From contig CH672396.1 in NCBI GenBank assembly GCA_000153445.1, positions 624,172-688,171 on the forward strand: DNA of 64,000 bases, written 5' to 3'. This DNA comes from a gamma proteobacterium HTCC2207. GTDB taxonomy: Bacteria; Pseudomonadota; Gammaproteobacteria; Pseudomonadales; Porticoccaceae. Position numbers and translations under genes: made by a program. Positions 48,267 through 58,683 of the stretch are shown in pieces (position 1 is the first letter of the stretch; every line of letters begins with the position of its first letter). Below the pieces are notes generated by a model. It saw nothing but the letters and a program-made list of their open reading frames with translations. It was not told the origin of the DNA and did not search any database.

Positions 48267-50739
48267 CCGAAAAGAAAAACCGACAGATCCCTACGCTAGT
48301 CGTGAAGCATCCAAATATCAGAGTCCTGTGCCGAGCCGAGAATTCGTCCTCGATTATCTCCGGGACAGTGTTGGGCCGCTGACTCACGAGGAAATTTGCG
48401 CGGGATTGGAATTAGTTGATGAAGAGCAGATCGAAGCAATGCGTCGGCGTCTTCGTGCTATGGAGCGGGATGGTCAGGTTGCTCGCAATCGGGCTGATGG
48501 CTACGGCACTTTGGATAAGCTAAATTTGGTTAAGGGCCGTGTTATAGGTCACCCGGAAGGTTATGGTTTCGTCTCACCTCTGGAAGCGGGTGAGCAAGAC
48601 ATCTATCTTTCTAGCCGTCAGATGCGCCGCGTATTTGACGGTGATGTTGTACTGGTGAGAATCTCCGGTCGAGATCGTCGCGGACGTCCCGAGGGTACTT
48701 TGGTGGACGTTGTTGAGCGCAAGACTACAGAATTAGTTGGGCGTTACTTCTGCGAAAGCGGTATCCACTTTGTGCGCCCTGATAATCCTCGAATCAGTCA
48801 GGACATCCTCATTGCTGCTGACCAGCTTAACGGCGCTGCGGCCGGTCAGATTGTTTTAGTGGGTATCACTGATGCGCCATCGCGCAATAGAGCGCCCAGT
48901 GGACACATCGCCGAAGTGTTGGGCGACCACTTGGACCCGGGTCTTGAAATCGAAGTGTCGATTCGAAATTATGGCATTCCCCATCAGTGGAACGATGAGG
49001 TTCAAGCGGAAACTGATGCCATACCAGACCAGGTTACGGATAAAGAATTTCGTGTTGATCTGCGGTCTCTACCCCTGGTTACTATCGACGGCGAAGATGC
49101 CCGAGATTTTGATGATGCGGTTTACTGTCAGCCCAAACCTAGGGGTGGCTGGAAGTTAATTGTTGCGATTGCGGATGTTTCGCATTATGTAAAACCTGGC
49201 AGTGCCCTCGATATTCAAGCGTTTGAGCGAGGTAACTCAGTCTATTTCCCCAATCATGTTGTGCCTATGTTGCCGGAAAAACTGTCCAATGGCCTCTGCT
49301 CTCTAAATCCTCGGGAAGATCGTCTCTGTATGGTTTGCGAGATGCAGATCAGTCGCGAGGGCGATGTTACCAAATATCAGTTTTATGAAGCTGTTATGTA
49401 TTCCCATGCGCGCATGACCTACACCCAGGTAGCGCAAATTATTGAAGAGCGAGGGTCTCCAGAAGACGCTAATATCCGCGACCAGTTTGCCGCCATACTG
49501 CCGCAGATTGATTCGTTACATGATCTTTACCGTGTTTTACACAAACGCCGCAGCGAGCGAGGTGCCATCGATTTCGATACTCAGGAAACTCGTATCCTAT
49601 TTGATAGTCAGCGCAAGATAAGTCAAATTATTCCGGTTAAACGCACCGAGGCACACCGACTTATTGAAGAGTGTATGCTGGCCGCCAATGTCTGCACCGC
49701 GAAATTTCTTGAGAAATCTAAACTACCTGCACTCTATCGCGTCCACGAGGGTCCCAGCGAAGATCGTCTGACCTCGGTGCGCGATTTTCTCGGTGAATTA
49801 GGTATGGGTTTGGGCGGGGGTGATGATCCCCAGCCAGAGGACTACCAGCGTGTTTTGAGGTCGGCTAAAAATCGCGATGACGCCTCGGTTATTCAGTCCG
49901 TATTGTTGCGCTCCATGAGCCAAGCGGTTTATCAGGCGGAAAATCTAGGTCATTTTGGACTCGCCTTTGAGGGTTACACCCACTTTACCTCACCGATTCG
50001 TCGCTATGCCGATCTATTGGTTCATCGGGCCATTCGCAGCCTTATTCGCAGTAGTAAAAAAGTGTCAGGTGTGGTGCGAATTGAGGGTGCCAAGGAGCTG
50101 ACAAAAGATAAAATATATCCCTATGAACTTCCCAGTCTAGACGACACTGGAGCGCACCTCTCCGTCACTGAGCGCCGCGCCGATGAGGCGACTCGCGATG
50201 TAGTGAACTGGCTTAAATGTGAGTACTTAGTTGATCGAGTCGGTCAGGAATACTCTGGTGTAGTTACTGCTGTGACCGGCTTTGGCTTGTTTGTTATGCT
50301 CGACGAACTCTATGTCGAGGGACTGGTTCATGTCACTGGATTGCCGAAGGATTATTACAATCATGAGGCGGCTCAGCATCGAATGGTTGGTGAGCGCACA
50401 GGCCGCGTATTCCGTCTAGGCGAAAAACTCAGAGTAAAGGTAGTGCGGGTCAATCTAGATGAACGAAAGATTGATTTTGAATTGGCGGGAGAAGAGACAT
50501 CTAACGACCATTCTGGCTCTAAACGGCCCCCGGGGAAATTTACTCGAAAAGCCGTTGGCAAGGGGCGCGAGCAAGATTCCAAGAAGGGCCCCAAAAGTAA
50601 AAAGAAGCGTGGAGCTGGCGCTAGATCTGGCGGTAAGGATTCCGGGCCGGGTTCGAAGCGCCGTCGCAATGCGCCCAAATCTGCTGGACAGAGCAAAAAA
50701 GCACCTGGTGCGGCGCGTAAGAAGAAACCTAAAAGCTGA
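48262..50739 (+). CDS. rnr: ribonuclease R
   Basis: Processive 3'-5' exoribonuclease that digests structured RNA and matures rRNA and tmRNA; it is cold-induced in E. coli. The N-terminal helix-turn-helix-like region covers about 20-75, then cold-shock domains (LVKGRVIGHPEGYGFV). The catalytic RNB domain has the acidic motif DGEDARDFDDAVY (about 276-288). The S1 domain is near 650, and a long Lys/Arg/Gly-rich basic tail follows (about 740-825). The start agrees with E. coli RNase R alignment from the N-terminus (YxxPxPSREF). The stop is followed by a convergent DUF484 gene. Confidence 0.96.
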   Translation: MSRKEKPTDPYASREASKYQSPVPSREFVLDYLRDSVGPLTHEEICAGLELVDEEQIEAMRRRLRAMERDGQVARNRADGYGTLDKLNLVKGRVIGHPEGYGFVSPLEAGEQDIYLSSRQMRRVFDGDVVLVRISGRDRRGRPEGTLVDVVERKTTELVGRYFCESGIHFVRPDNPRISQDILIAADQLNGAAAGQIVLVGITDAPSRNRAPSGHIAEVLGDHLDPGLEIEVSIRNYGIPHQWNDEVQAETDAIPDQVTDKEFRVDLRSLPLVTIDGEDARDFDDAVYCQPKPRGGWKLIVAIADVSHYVKPGSALDIQAFERGNSVYFPNHVVPMLPEKLSNGLCSLNPREDRLCMVCEMQISREGDVTKYQFYEAVMYSHARMTYTQVAQIIEERGSPEDANIRDQFAAILPQIDSLHDLYRVLHKRRSERGAIDFDTQETRILFDSQRKISQIIPVKRTEAHRLIEECMLAANVCTAKFLEKSKLPALYRVHEGPSEDRLTSVRDFLGELGMGLGGGDDPQPEDYQRVLRSAKNRDDASVIQSVLLRSMSQAVYQAENLGHFGLAFEGYTHFTSPIRRYADLLVHRAIRSLIRSSKKVSGVVRIEGAKELTKDKIYPYELPSLDDTGAHLSVTERRADEATRDVVNWLKCEYLVDRVGQEYSGVVTAVTGFGLFVMLDELYVEGLVHVTGLPKDYYNHEAAQHRMVGERTGRVFRLGEKLRVKVVRVNLDERKIDFELAGEETSNDHSGSKRPPGKFTRKAVGKGREQDSKKGPKSKKKRGAGARSGGKDSGPGSKRRRNAPKSAGQSKKAPGAARKKKPKS

Positions 50740-50780
50740 TTGAACTGCCTTCAGTTTTTAGGCTTATCTCGTTTAGCCTG

Positions 50781-51467
50781 CTATTTTAAATGATTCGGCA
50801 AAACCCGATTGAGGATTTCAGCTATGTAGCTGAGGAAGAGCGTGCCCATGCTGCTCTTGTAAAAGTTGGGGTCGCTATTGCCGACAGCCAAAATGCCATA
50901 GAGACTGTCGTAGCGCAGCGGTACCGCGGCTACTGATCCTACCTGACGACCGCGCTCACCAAACAAAAACACCATTTCGTCTTCGCGAAGGATGCCGCAG
51001 ACTGCGCGATTGGCGCCGATCAACGTACCAACACGCTCATTGGCTTTCTCGGTGCTGGCAATACGTGCCATGGTGCGGGGTAGCTTTTTCTCATCGCCAA
51101 ACAGGGTCAGGCTGTAAAACTCGATTCCATGGTCTTTGCCGAGGCTGTCATAGACGGCTTCGACTAATGCGCCAAGCGTTTTTGCTTCGAGGAGGTTGAG
51201 GACCAGGCGCTTGGTTTTTTCGAATAGCAGATCATTATCCTTGGCGGTCTGGAGTATATTTTCTAATCGTGAACGCATCTCACGGTTGCGATCGCGCATC
51301 ACACCGACTTGACGTTCGACCAAAGAAACTGCCTTACCACTAATGTGGGGAAGAACCATGGTTTCGAGAATGTCTGTATTCTTGTCCAAAAAGTCTGGGT
51401 TATCGCGCAGGAACTCACCCACTACTTTTTCGATTGGATCGACTTCTGTTTCTATCTCATTGCTCAT
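50781..51467 (-). CDS. DUF484 family protein
   Basis: A 228-residue cytoplasmic protein with an N-terminal helical segment (VVGEFLRDNPDFLDKN), a coiled coil (about 65-100) and a GAF-like C-terminal half. The function is not established. It starts 4 bases before the dapF stop, so it is translationally coupled to it. dapF-DUF484 (often followed by xerC) is a conserved gammaproteobacterial order; xerC is not found here. Confidence 0.9.
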   Translation of the reverse strand: MSNEIETEVDPIEKVVGEFLRDNPDFLDKNTDILETMVLPHISGKAVSLVERQVGVMRDRNREMRSRLENILQTAKDNDLLFEKTKRLVLNLLEAKTLGALVEAVYDSLGKDHGIEFYSLTLFGDEKKLPRTMARIASTEKANERVGTLIGANRAVCGILREDEMVFLFGERGRQVGSVAAVPLRYDSLYGILAVGNSDPNFYKSSMGTLFLSYIAEILNRVLPNHLK

Positions 51468-52294
51468 ATTCTTATACGTCCGTGAAAAACTGTCTTAGCA
51501 GGTCCACTCATTATCAGTGGGGAGCCGGAACCTTTCCAGTCAATCTTTAGCGGGCCTCTGGTTAGGTGAACGGTTACCGGTGAATCGACTAGCTCTTGTT
51601 GAATAGCTGCAACTGCGGCCGCACAGGCACCAGAGCCACAGGCGTCAGTTTCGCCGACGCCACGCTCGAACACTCGGAGCTTAATTTCACTGCGATCGAC
51701 AATCTGCATAAACCCTACATTGACACGGTTTGGGAAGCGTTCATGGGACTCCAGAGCTGCGCCCAATTCGGCTACTGTGGCTGTATTTATATCAGCCACG
51801 GTTAGCACAGCGTGGGGATTGCCCATTGATACGGCAGCAATCCGCTGAACCTGCCCATTAACGTCTATGTCATAGAGCGATGCTGCTTCGGTGGCCTGAA
51901 AGGGAATAGCCGGTGGATCCAGTTCTGGAACCCCCATATCTACGGCAACCAGATTCTTGTTAATCAAATTCAGTGTCATAACGCGATTTGAGGTCTGTAC
52001 CTGAATAGACTTTTTACCGGTCAGTTGACGGTCGTGGACAAAGCGCGCCAAGCAGCGAGCGCCATTCCCGCATTGTTCAACTTCGGCACCGTCGCAGTTA
52101 AAAATGCGATAGTTAAAATCAATATCCACAGCAGACGGCGGCTCAATAACCAACACTTGATCACAGCCGATGCCGGTCTTGCGATCGGCCAAGCGGCGGA
52201 CCATGGAGGCGGTAATTCGGACATTCTGCGTAACCGCATCAATGACCACAAAATCATTGCCGAGTCCGTGCATTTTTGTGAATTTCATTAACAT
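51464..52294 (-). CDS. dapF: diaminopimelate epimerase
   Basis: Converts LL- to meso-diaminopimelate without cofactor, for lysine and peptidoglycan. The two catalytic cysteines are Cys75 (EVEQCGNGARC) and Cys219 (ETDACGSGAC). 276 residues is normal. GGTGAG lies 9 bases before ATG 52294; the ATG at 52288 is also in frame. It is 5 bases after lysA. Confidence 0.96.
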   Translation of the reverse strand: MLMKFTKMHGLGNDFVVIDAVTQNVRITASMVRRLADRKTGIGCDQVLVIEPPSAVDIDFNYRIFNCDGAEVEQCGNGARCLARFVHDRQLTGKKSIQVQTSNRVMTLNLINKNLVAVDMGVPELDPPAIPFQATEAASLYDIDVNGQVQRIAAVSMGNPHAVLTVADINTATVAELGAALESHERFPNRVNVGFMQIVDRSEIKLRVFERGVGETDACGSGACAAAVAAIQQELVDSPVTVHLTRGPLKIDWKGSGSPLIMSGPAKTVFHGRIRI

Positions 52295-52299
52295 CAGTG

Positions 52300-53565
52300 T
52301 TATCTCACCACTGCGGGCAGCAAGCTTTCGCCGCTGAGCAGATCTTCGATAGTTTCCCGCTGTCTGACTAAATGAATCTGATCGCCATCAACCATCACTT
52401 CTGGGGCCCGCGGGCGACTGTTATAGTTGGAGCTCATCACAAATCCATAGGCACCGGCTGACATCAGGCACAGATAATCTCCGGCACAGATCGATAGAGG
52501 TCGGTCTTTAGCAAGAAAATCCCCGGTCTCACAGACAGGTCCAACCACATCGTAAACAGCGCTCTCAGAGTTGCCAGTTGAAATCGATTGGATATCCATC
52601 CATGCCTGATATAGAGCAGGCCGAATCATATCGTTCATGGCGGCATCGACAATGGCAAAATTCTTCTCACCATTGCTTTTCAAATACTGTACTTGAGTCA
52701 ACATTACTCCGGCATTGGCGGTAATCGAGCGGCCCGGCTCCAGCACCAGAGTTTCACTGCGGTCCATTAAGAGCGGCAAAATTGCTGACATATAACTCTG
52801 GGGAGTTGGCGGCTCTTCGTCGTCGTAGCGCACGCCAAGGCCGCCGCCAATATCAATATGCTTTAGAGCTATGCCCAGTCCGGCCAACTCATCTACCAGT
52901 GCAAGTAAGCGCTCCAGTGCCGAAACAAAAGGTGCTATATCCACCAGTTGCGACCCTATATGGCAATCTACACCCACCACATTGATATGTGCCATCTGCG
53001 CGGCGCGCTGATAGACCTGAGCGGCCAGATTGATATCTATACCAAACTTATTTTCCTTCAAACCCGTGGAAATGTAGGGGTGAGTCTGTGCATCCACATC
53101 GGGGTTTACCCGCAGGGACACCGCCGCAGTCGCGCCACAGCTGGATGCGGTACTGTTTAGTAGCTCAAGCTCGGCCTCAGATTCGACATTGAAGCAGTGA
53201 ATACCCAATTCAAGGGCACGTTGCATCTCGCTGGCGGTCTTGGCGACACCAGAAAAAACCACTTTGGCTGGATCACCGCCGGCGCGCAGCACGCGCTCAA
53301 GCTCACCAATAGAGACAATATCAAAGCCCGCACCCAGCTCGGCCAGAGTTTGCAGCACGGCAATATTGGAATTGGCTTTTACCGCGTAGCAAATTAGATG
53401 CTCTTTATCGACCAGCGCTGATTGGTAGGCGAGAAAATTATTGCTGATGGCGGCTTTACTATAGACGTAACAAGGCGTGCCCAATTGACCGGCAATGGTG
53501 GAAAGCGCAGTGCTCTCAATAAACAGGTTCCCATCCTGGGAACTAATGGCGTGATGCATAATCAT
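52300..53565 (-). CDS. lysA: diaminopimelate decarboxylase
   Basis: PLP enzyme making L-lysine from meso-diaminopimelate, the last step of the pathway. The PLP lysine is Lys63 in CYAVKANSN. GVDCHIGSQ and LEPGRSI match the fold III decarboxylases, with GPVCETGDFLA near the C-terminus. 421 residues. It begins directly after the lptM stop, so the two are coupled. Confidence 0.96.
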   Translation of the reverse strand: MIMHHAISSQDGNLFIESTALSTIAGQLGTPCYVYSKAAISNNFLAYQSALVDKEHLICYAVKANSNIAVLQTLAELGAGFDIVSIGELERVLRAGGDPAKVVFSGVAKTASEMQRALELGIHCFNVESEAELELLNSTASSCGATAAVSLRVNPDVDAQTHPYISTGLKENKFGIDINLAAQVYQRAAQMAHINVVGVDCHIGSQLVDIAPFVSALERLLALVDELAGLGIALKHIDIGGGLGVRYDDEEPPTPQSYMSAILPLLMDRSETLVLEPGRSITANAGVMLTQVQYLKSNGEKNFAIVDAAMNDMIRPALYQAWMDIQSISTGNSESAVYDVVGPVCETGDFLAKDRPLSICAGDYLCLMSAGAYGFVMSSNYNSRPRAPEVMVDGDQIHLVRQRETIEDLLSGESLLPAVVR

Positions 53566-53829
53566 TTAGTCTTTATTGTGGTTAGCTAATCTTTGGATAT
53601 TAGATGTTTGGTTGTTAGATGCTTTGTAACTAGGGGCTTGGTAACTAGAGGATTTGTAGCTAGAGCCCTGGTAAGTCGTTGAGACATCTTCCGGAAGATA
53701 TAAATCGCCCTTATTGCCGCAACCCGAGATAGCTATGGCGACCAGAATGACGCTGGCAGATCCAAATGTTGTCCCGACATTGATTCGCGGTCGATTACTC
53801 AATAAATGCGCAAGTAAATAACGATACAT
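53566..53829 (-). CDS. lptM: LptM/YifL-type small lipoprotein
   Basis: An 87-residue lipoprotein with lipobox AISGC followed by GNKGDLYLP, the signature of LptM (YifL), which helps mature the LptDE LPS translocon at the outer membrane. The N-terminal extension before the signal is unusual, and an internal start is possible. The tail has near-repeats YQGSSYKSSSYQAPSYKAS, matched by repeats in the DNA. It lies directly before lysA and divergent from cyaY, the normal context. Confidence 0.86.
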   Translation of the reverse strand: MYRYLLAHLLSNRPRINVGTTFGSASVILVAIAISGCGNKGDLYLPEDVSTTYQGSSYKSSSYQAPSYKASNNQTSNIQRLANHNKD

Positions 53830-53978
53830 GGTTTATAATTCCTGCCGTTGATGCGACGGTATGCCTATCTAACGTGAGGACGTAAGTATAGCGGCAGTGG
53901 CGGATGACACTCAAACAAATATGCGGCGCGAGCCCAATCTAACACGCACTTGGCAGTGGCCAAGCATGGATGTAATAA

Positions 53979-54299
53979 ATGAATGAAGCGCAGTTTAATC
54001 AGTTGGTAGACGAGCTAATGTTTTCTATTGAAGAGAGCATTGATGACAGCGGCGCGGATATGGACTACGAGAACAGTGCGGGTATGCTTACGATCACCTG
54101 CGAAACCAATGGCACACAGATTATTCTGTCACGGCAAGCGGCGGTGGGTGAAATTTGGCTAGCGGCGAAATCCGGTGGATATCACTTCAAGCTGCAAGAA
54201 GGCGTCTGGTGCAATACCGTCAGCGGCGAACCGCTGATTGATATGCTTAATCAAGCTTGCCTAGCTCAGTCAGGAGAAACCATCGGCTTCGATTTTTAA
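53979..54299 (+). CDS. cyaY: iron-sulfur assembly regulator CyaY (frataxin)
   Basis: Bacterial frataxin that binds iron and modulates IscS. The 106-residue protein has the acidic first helix FNQLVDELMFSIEESIDD, then strands MLTITCETNGTQIILSRQ and the conserved EIWLAAKSGGYHF. Length and location beside lptM-lysA are typical. Confidence 0.94.
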   Translation: MNEAQFNQLVDELMFSIEESIDDSGADMDYENSAGMLTITCETNGTQIILSRQAAVGEIWLAAKSGGYHFKLQEGVWCNTVSGEPLIDMLNQACLAQSGETIGFDF

Positions 54300-54373
54300 G
54301 CGGTTTTTACTCTCTTATTAGTGGCACCCAGCCTTTTGGGTATAGGGGGCTTTAGGCGCCAGATCGCACTATT

Positions 54374-55801
54374 TTAACGCTCACCAAGCCGCGCCTTGGC
54401 GCGACTAGCCGCGGCTATAACCTGAGCAGGTGCTGTGCCGCCAAGATGATCGCGCGCAGCAACTGATCCCTCTAGTGTGAGAACATCAAACACATCAGCA
54501 CTGATTTCAGTGGAAAACTGTTGCAGCTCCTCGAGTGACATTTCTGATAGATCTTTATTTTCAGCCAGTCCATAGGCAACGGATTTTCCGACAATCTCAT
54601 GGGAATCCCTAAAGGCAATACCTTTGCGAACCAGATAATCAGCCAGATCCGTGGCGGTTGAGAATCCACGGCGGGCTGCCTCATACATCATGTCCGGGCG
54701 CGACTCGATGGCCGGGATCATATCGGCGAATGCGCGCAAGCAGTCACGCACTGTATCCACGGTATCAAACAGCGGCTCTTTATCTTCCTGATTATCTTTA
54801 TTGTAAGCCAGAGGTTGGCTTTTCATTAACGTCAGAAGAGAAATCAGATGACCATTGACCCTGCCGGTTTTACCGCGCACCAGTTCAGGCACATCGGGAT
54901 TTTTCTTCTGCGGCATAATTGATGAGCCAGTGCAGAAGCGGTCAGGCAGATAGATAAATTGAAATTGCGCTGAGGTCCAGAGGACTAATTCTTCAGACAT
55001 GCGTGACATATGAGTCATCAAGATACTGGCAAAGGCGCAGAACTCGATGGCAAAGTCGCGATCGCTAACAGAGTCCAGAGAGTTCTCTGTAGGCTTGTCA
55101 AAGGCCAGGGCCTGAGCGGTAAATTGCCTGTCGATTGGATAGGTTGTTCCCGCTAGGGCCGCTGCACCCAAAGGGCTCTGGTTGAGTCGCTTGCGGCAAT
55201 CCTGCAGACGGCTGAAATCTCTTTCGAACATTTCATTCCAAGCCAGAAGATGGTGTCCAAAGGTTACCGGCTGAGCAGTTTGCAAGTGCGTGAAGCCCGG
55301 CATAATAGTGTTGGCCTCTTGCGCTGCTAGTCCGATCAAGCCATCTTGTAAGCGCGTCAAAATCGGCGCTATATGGTCTATTTGATCACGCAGCCAGAGA
55401 CGAATATCGGTTGCCACCTGATCATTTCGTGAGCGACCCGTGTGCAATTTCTTGCCGACAATGCCAATTTTAGCCGTGAGAGCTGCTTCGATGTTCATAT
55501 GCACATCTTCCAGAACCACTGACCAGGGGAAATCACCGGCCTCTATCTGCGCTTCAATCTCCTGCAGCCCGAGTATTATTTGATCGCGCTCGACGTCGGT
55601 TAGCACGCCCGCTTCGCAGAGCATGCTGGCATGAGCCACAGAACCTTGAATATCTTGGCGATAGAGACGCTGATCAAAATTCACCGAGGCAGTAAAGCGG
55701 GCGACAAAATCATCCACTGGCTCATTAAAACGGCCACCCCAAGCCTGATTGGTTTGCGTGGCTGCAGTTTTGTTGGTTTCGCTGTTTTCGTTTTTACTCA
55801 T
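54374..55801 (-). CDS. argH: argininosuccinate lyase
   Basis: Cleaves argininosuccinate to arginine and fumarate. The catalytic-serine loop [12 protein letters not shown] is present, with [13 protein letters not shown] and [13 protein letters not shown]. 475 residues, including a short Asn/Thr-rich N-terminal lead. It is divergent from the algZ-like kinase, as in Pseudomonas. Confidence 0.96.
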   Translation of the reverse strand: MSKNENSETNKTAATQTNQAWGGRFNEPVDDFVARFTASVNFDQRLYRQDIQGSVAHASMLCEAGVLTDVERDQIILGLQEIEAQIEAGDFPWSVVLEDVHMNIEAALTAKIGIVGKKLHTGRSRNDQVATDIRLWLRDQIDHIAPILTRLQDGLIGLAAQEANTIMPGFTHLQTAQPVTFGHHLLAWNEMFERDFSRLQDCRKRLNQSPLGAAALAGTTYPIDRQFTAQALAFDKPTENSLDSVSDRDFAIEFCAFASILMTHMSRMSEELVLWTSAQFQFIYLPDRFCTGSSIMPQKKNPDVPELVRGKTGRVNGHLISLLTLMKSQPLAYNKDNQEDKEPLFDTVDTVRDCLRAFADMIPAIESRPDMMYEAARRGFSTATDLADYLVRKGIAFRDSHEIVGKSVAYGLAENKDLSEMSLEELQQFSTEISADVFDVLTLEGSVAARDHLGGTAPAQVIAAASRAKARLGER

Positions 55802-55871
55802 CGACTTGTTTGCTCAGTGGTTATATCGCGACTAGGATTATAGCTAATCACAGGGATGAGCAATAACTCGA

Positions 55872-56936
55872 ATGAGTGATTCAGGGAAAAATCCGACTCA
55901 AATAGGCGATTATTTTATTCCTGACCTATGTCGCGGGCAGGGTTTGTTGGGATTATCTGCAATTGCAGCCTTATCGGCGGTTTTAATAGCATTGCTTCAC
56001 AGTGGCATTGGCGACTTCGATTTCCTCTGGCTCGGCAAAATCGGCCTGTTCGTATGTTGGATTGCGCTGATCAGTGCGCTGTTTTTATGCCGAGCAAGAC
56101 CCTATTTGACAAACCTATCGCCGCCTCAGGTAGCACTGATTAACTATCTGTTAGTTTTATTGGCCGCAGCTCTCTGTGCCGTCGCCGCAGAATACTGGAA
56201 CAGCTACTCTGCCAGTGGGATTTGGCAGGCGGATCCGATATCAATTTTGAATACTGTTCTGATCACGGCGATTCCCGCCGGCGTAATCTTACGGCTTTAT
56301 TATCTGCAGCAGCGCCTGTACCAGCAACAGAGTGCCAGTCTTGAAGCGCGACTTGCGGCCTTACAGGCGACCATCCGGCCGCACTTTTTATTCAACAGCA
56401 TGAATAGCCTAGCTACCCTAATTCGAATTGACGCGGACAAGGCGGAAAGAATCGTCGAGAATCTCTGTGATCTGTTTCGCTATGCCCTTAAAGACAGTAA
56501 ATCAGTAACCTTGAAGGAAGAAGTGGATGCCTGTGAGCGCTATTTGGAAATTGAAAAACTGCGTCTCGACGAACGTCTTGAGTACAGTTGGGATATTAAA
56601 ACTGCGCTAAGTGATATTCGCGTTCCCCCCTTGATCCTGCAGTCATTAATTGAAAATGCGGTTTTCCATGGCGTGCAGCCTGCTATTCAGGGCGGCTCAA
56701 TCTATATTGTCATTTATCGCTGCGGAGACTGGCTCACCATAGACCTGGTGAACAGTCTCCCTGAGCCGACTAACAACCATGCGGCGCTTTCTGAAATAAC
56801 GTCCGGCCATCAATTGGCCTTGGATAATTTGCGCTGCAGACTCGATGCCTTTTTTAGTGGCGGCGCCGAGTTACAGGAAACTGTATTCAAAAATCACTAC
56901 CATACGAGGATTCTACTTAAACCATTGGAGGGTTAA
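55872..56936 (+). CDS. algZ: LytS/AlgZ-type sensor histidine kinase
   Basis: Membrane kinase of 354 residues with four N-terminal helices (about 23-45, 53-73, 88-107, 124-141). A His_kinase-family domain follows, with phospho-acceptor His171 in RPHFLFNSMNSLATL, and an ATPase region with PPLILQSLIENAVFHG. It pairs with the LytTR regulator starting 2 bases later. The location between argH and hemC corresponds to fimS/algZ of Pseudomonas; the signal sensed is unknown here. Confidence 0.9.
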   Translation: MSDSGKNPTQIGDYFIPDLCRGQGLLGLSAIAALSAVLIALLHSGIGDFDFLWLGKIGLFVCWIALISALFLCRARPYLTNLSPPQVALINYLLVLLAAALCAVAAEYWNSYSASGIWQADPISILNTVLITAIPAGVILRLYYLQQRLYQQQSASLEARLAALQATIRPHFLFNSMNSLATLIRIDADKAERIVENLCDLFRYALKDSKSVTLKEEVDACERYLEIEKLRLDERLEYSWDIKTALSDIRVPPLILQSLIENAVFHGVQPAIQGGSIYIVIYRCGDWLTIDLVNSLPEPTNNHAALSEITSGHQLALDNLRCRLDAFFSGGAELQETVFKNHYHTRILLKPLEG

Positions 56937-56938
56937 AG

Positions 56939-57658
56939 ATGATCAAGGTATTGATCGTAGATGATGAATCGCTGGCGCGGATTCGCCTGCAGCGTTTGCT
57001 CGGAAAAAAATCGGATATCGAGCTTGTGGGCGAAGCGAGAAATGGCCTTGAAGCGGTCCAGATGGCCCATCAATATCTGCCCGACATTGTACTGATGGAT
57101 GTGCGAATGCCAGAAATGGACGGGCTAGAAGCCGCGCGCCAGATCGCCAAAATGATACCGCCTCCGGCGGTGATTTTCTGCACCGCCTTTGAAGACTTTG
57201 CGCTGCGTGCATTTGATGCCAAAGCCTTTGCCTACTTACTGAAACCGATTAAAGACAATGAGCTGGATGCGGCACTTCAACGCGCCGCGAGCGCAACCCG
57301 CGCCCAGCTTAATGGTCAGACACCGAGTCATAGGCGGCACCTCTGCAGCAGAACTCACAACGGCCTCGAATTGGTCGCAGCAGAACATATTCGCCTGCTT
57401 CAGGCCGACCAAAAGTACGTCACCGCCTATACCGCTGAAGGCGAAACCTTACTCTCAGATACGCTCAAGGATATTGAGAAGGAATTCTCGCAGTTCTTTG
57501 TGCGTGTGCATCGCAGTGCATTGGTTGCCCGCGATGCGATTGAAGGGTTGACCTACGCAGAGGGTCATCTGGCGGTTAAACTAAGGGATATAGCGATTCA
57601 GCCGATTGTCAGCCGTCGTCTGGAGCCCAAACTACGGCAATTGTTACCCCAGCTTTAA
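56939..57658 (+). CDS. algR: AlgR-type LytTR response regulator
   Basis: Transcription regulator of 239 residues. The receiver domain carries the phospho-acceptor Asp54 in DIVLMDVRMPEMDG and Lys103 in LLKPIKD. The C-terminal LytTR DNA-binding domain contains FVRVHRSALVARDAIEGL. GGAGG lies 7 bases before the ATG. It probably controls targets elsewhere, such as pili or exopolysaccharide in Pseudomonas; none is shown here. Confidence 0.92.
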   Translation: MIKVLIVDDESLARIRLQRLLGKKSDIELVGEARNGLEAVQMAHQYLPDIVLMDVRMPEMDGLEAARQIAKMIPPPAVIFCTAFEDFALRAFDAKAFAYLLKPIKDNELDAALQRAASATRAQLNGQTPSHRRHLCSRTHNGLELVAAEHIRLLQADQKYVTAYTAEGETLLSDTLKDIEKEFSQFFVRVHRSALVARDAIEGLTYAEGHLAVKLRDIAIQPIVSRRLEPKLRQLLPQL

Positions 57659-57747
57659 GGCCGTCCTAGAGCGATAAAATTCAGCTGCCCAAGCGCAGCC
57701 AAATGGTCGATAATGTCCACTTAGTCAATCACAGCGATGGAATTTCA

Positions 57748-58683
57748 GTGCCCCAGACGATCCGAATTGCGACGCGAAAGAGCCCCCTGGCTCTTTGGCA
57801 GGCCGAGTTTGTAAAAGCTAAGTTACTTGAGAACCACCCAGATCTTGATGTCCAGCTGGTGGCCATGACCACCCGTGGTGATGTGCTGCTGGATACGCCA
57901 CTGGCGAAAGTTGGCGGCAAAGGTCTGTTTGTGAAAGAGTTAGAAGTGGCAATGTTGGAAAATCGCGCCGATATTGCCGTGCACTCAATGAAAGATGTAC
58001 CTATGGAATTTCCTCCGGGCCTAGGCCTAACGGTTATCTGTGAGCGCGAAGACCCCTTAGATGCATTTGTCTCTAATCGCTACGCCAATCTTGCCGAGTT
58101 GCCTCCTGGATCTGTGGTGGGAACTTCTAGCCTGCGTCGACAGTGTCAGATTCGCGCTGCCTTTCCAGACCTGCAGATTAAAGATCTGCGCGGCAATGTT
58201 AATACTAGATTGGCGAAACTGGATTACGGCGACTACGACGCAATTATCCTTGCCAGTGCCGGGCTGATTCGACTGGGTATGGAGGCGCGAATTGCCTCGC
58301 GCCTCGAATCCGAACTCTGCCTGCCTGCTGGCGGCCAGGGTGCAGTAGGTATCGAATGCCGTCTCGATGATCAGGCCACTATCGAATTATTGAAACCCTT
58401 AGAGCACAGTCAGACGCGCATACGAGTCACTGCCGAGCGCGCACTTAATCGACGCCTTGAGGGCGGCTGTCAGGTGCCGATTGCCTGTTATGCTGAGTTG
58501 GATGAGGCTGGCGAATCACTGCAGTTGCGCGGTTTGGTCGGTAGTGTCGACGGCTCCCTAATTCTGCAAGATCAGCTCTCCGCTCCGGTCGCACAAGCAG
58601 AGCAGCTGGGTATTGAGCTAGCCGAACGTTTGCTGGCTGCAGGTGCGGGTGAAATTCTCGCAGAGGTTTACGGGGCAGACTAA
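57748..58683 (+). CDS. hemC: hydroxymethylbilane synthase
   Basis: Joins four porphobilinogen units to hydroxymethylbilane in haem synthesis. The dipyrromethane-binding cysteine is in [10 protein letters not shown] (Cys241 from this start), and the family start [17 protein letters not shown] is present. The GTG at 57748 has GATGGA 6 bases upstream and gives the usual N-terminus and 311 residues. An ATG at 57703 is also in frame but lacks a ribosome site and adds 15 residues. The stop overlaps hemD (TAATG). Confidence 0.94.
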   Translation: MPQTIRIATRKSPLALWQAEFVKAKLLENHPDLDVQLVAMTTRGDVLLDTPLAKVGGKGLFVKELEVAMLENRADIAVHSMKDVPMEFPPGLGLTVICEREDPLDAFVSNRYANLAELPPGSVVGTSSLRRQCQIRAAFPDLQIKDLRGNVNTRLAKLDYGDYDAIILASAGLIRLGMEARIASRLESELCLPAGGQGAVGIECRLDDQATIELLKPLEHSQTRIRVTAERALNRRLEGGCQVPIACYAELDEAGESLQLRGLVGSVDGSLILQDQLSAPVAQAEQLGIELAERLLAAGAGEILAEVYGAD

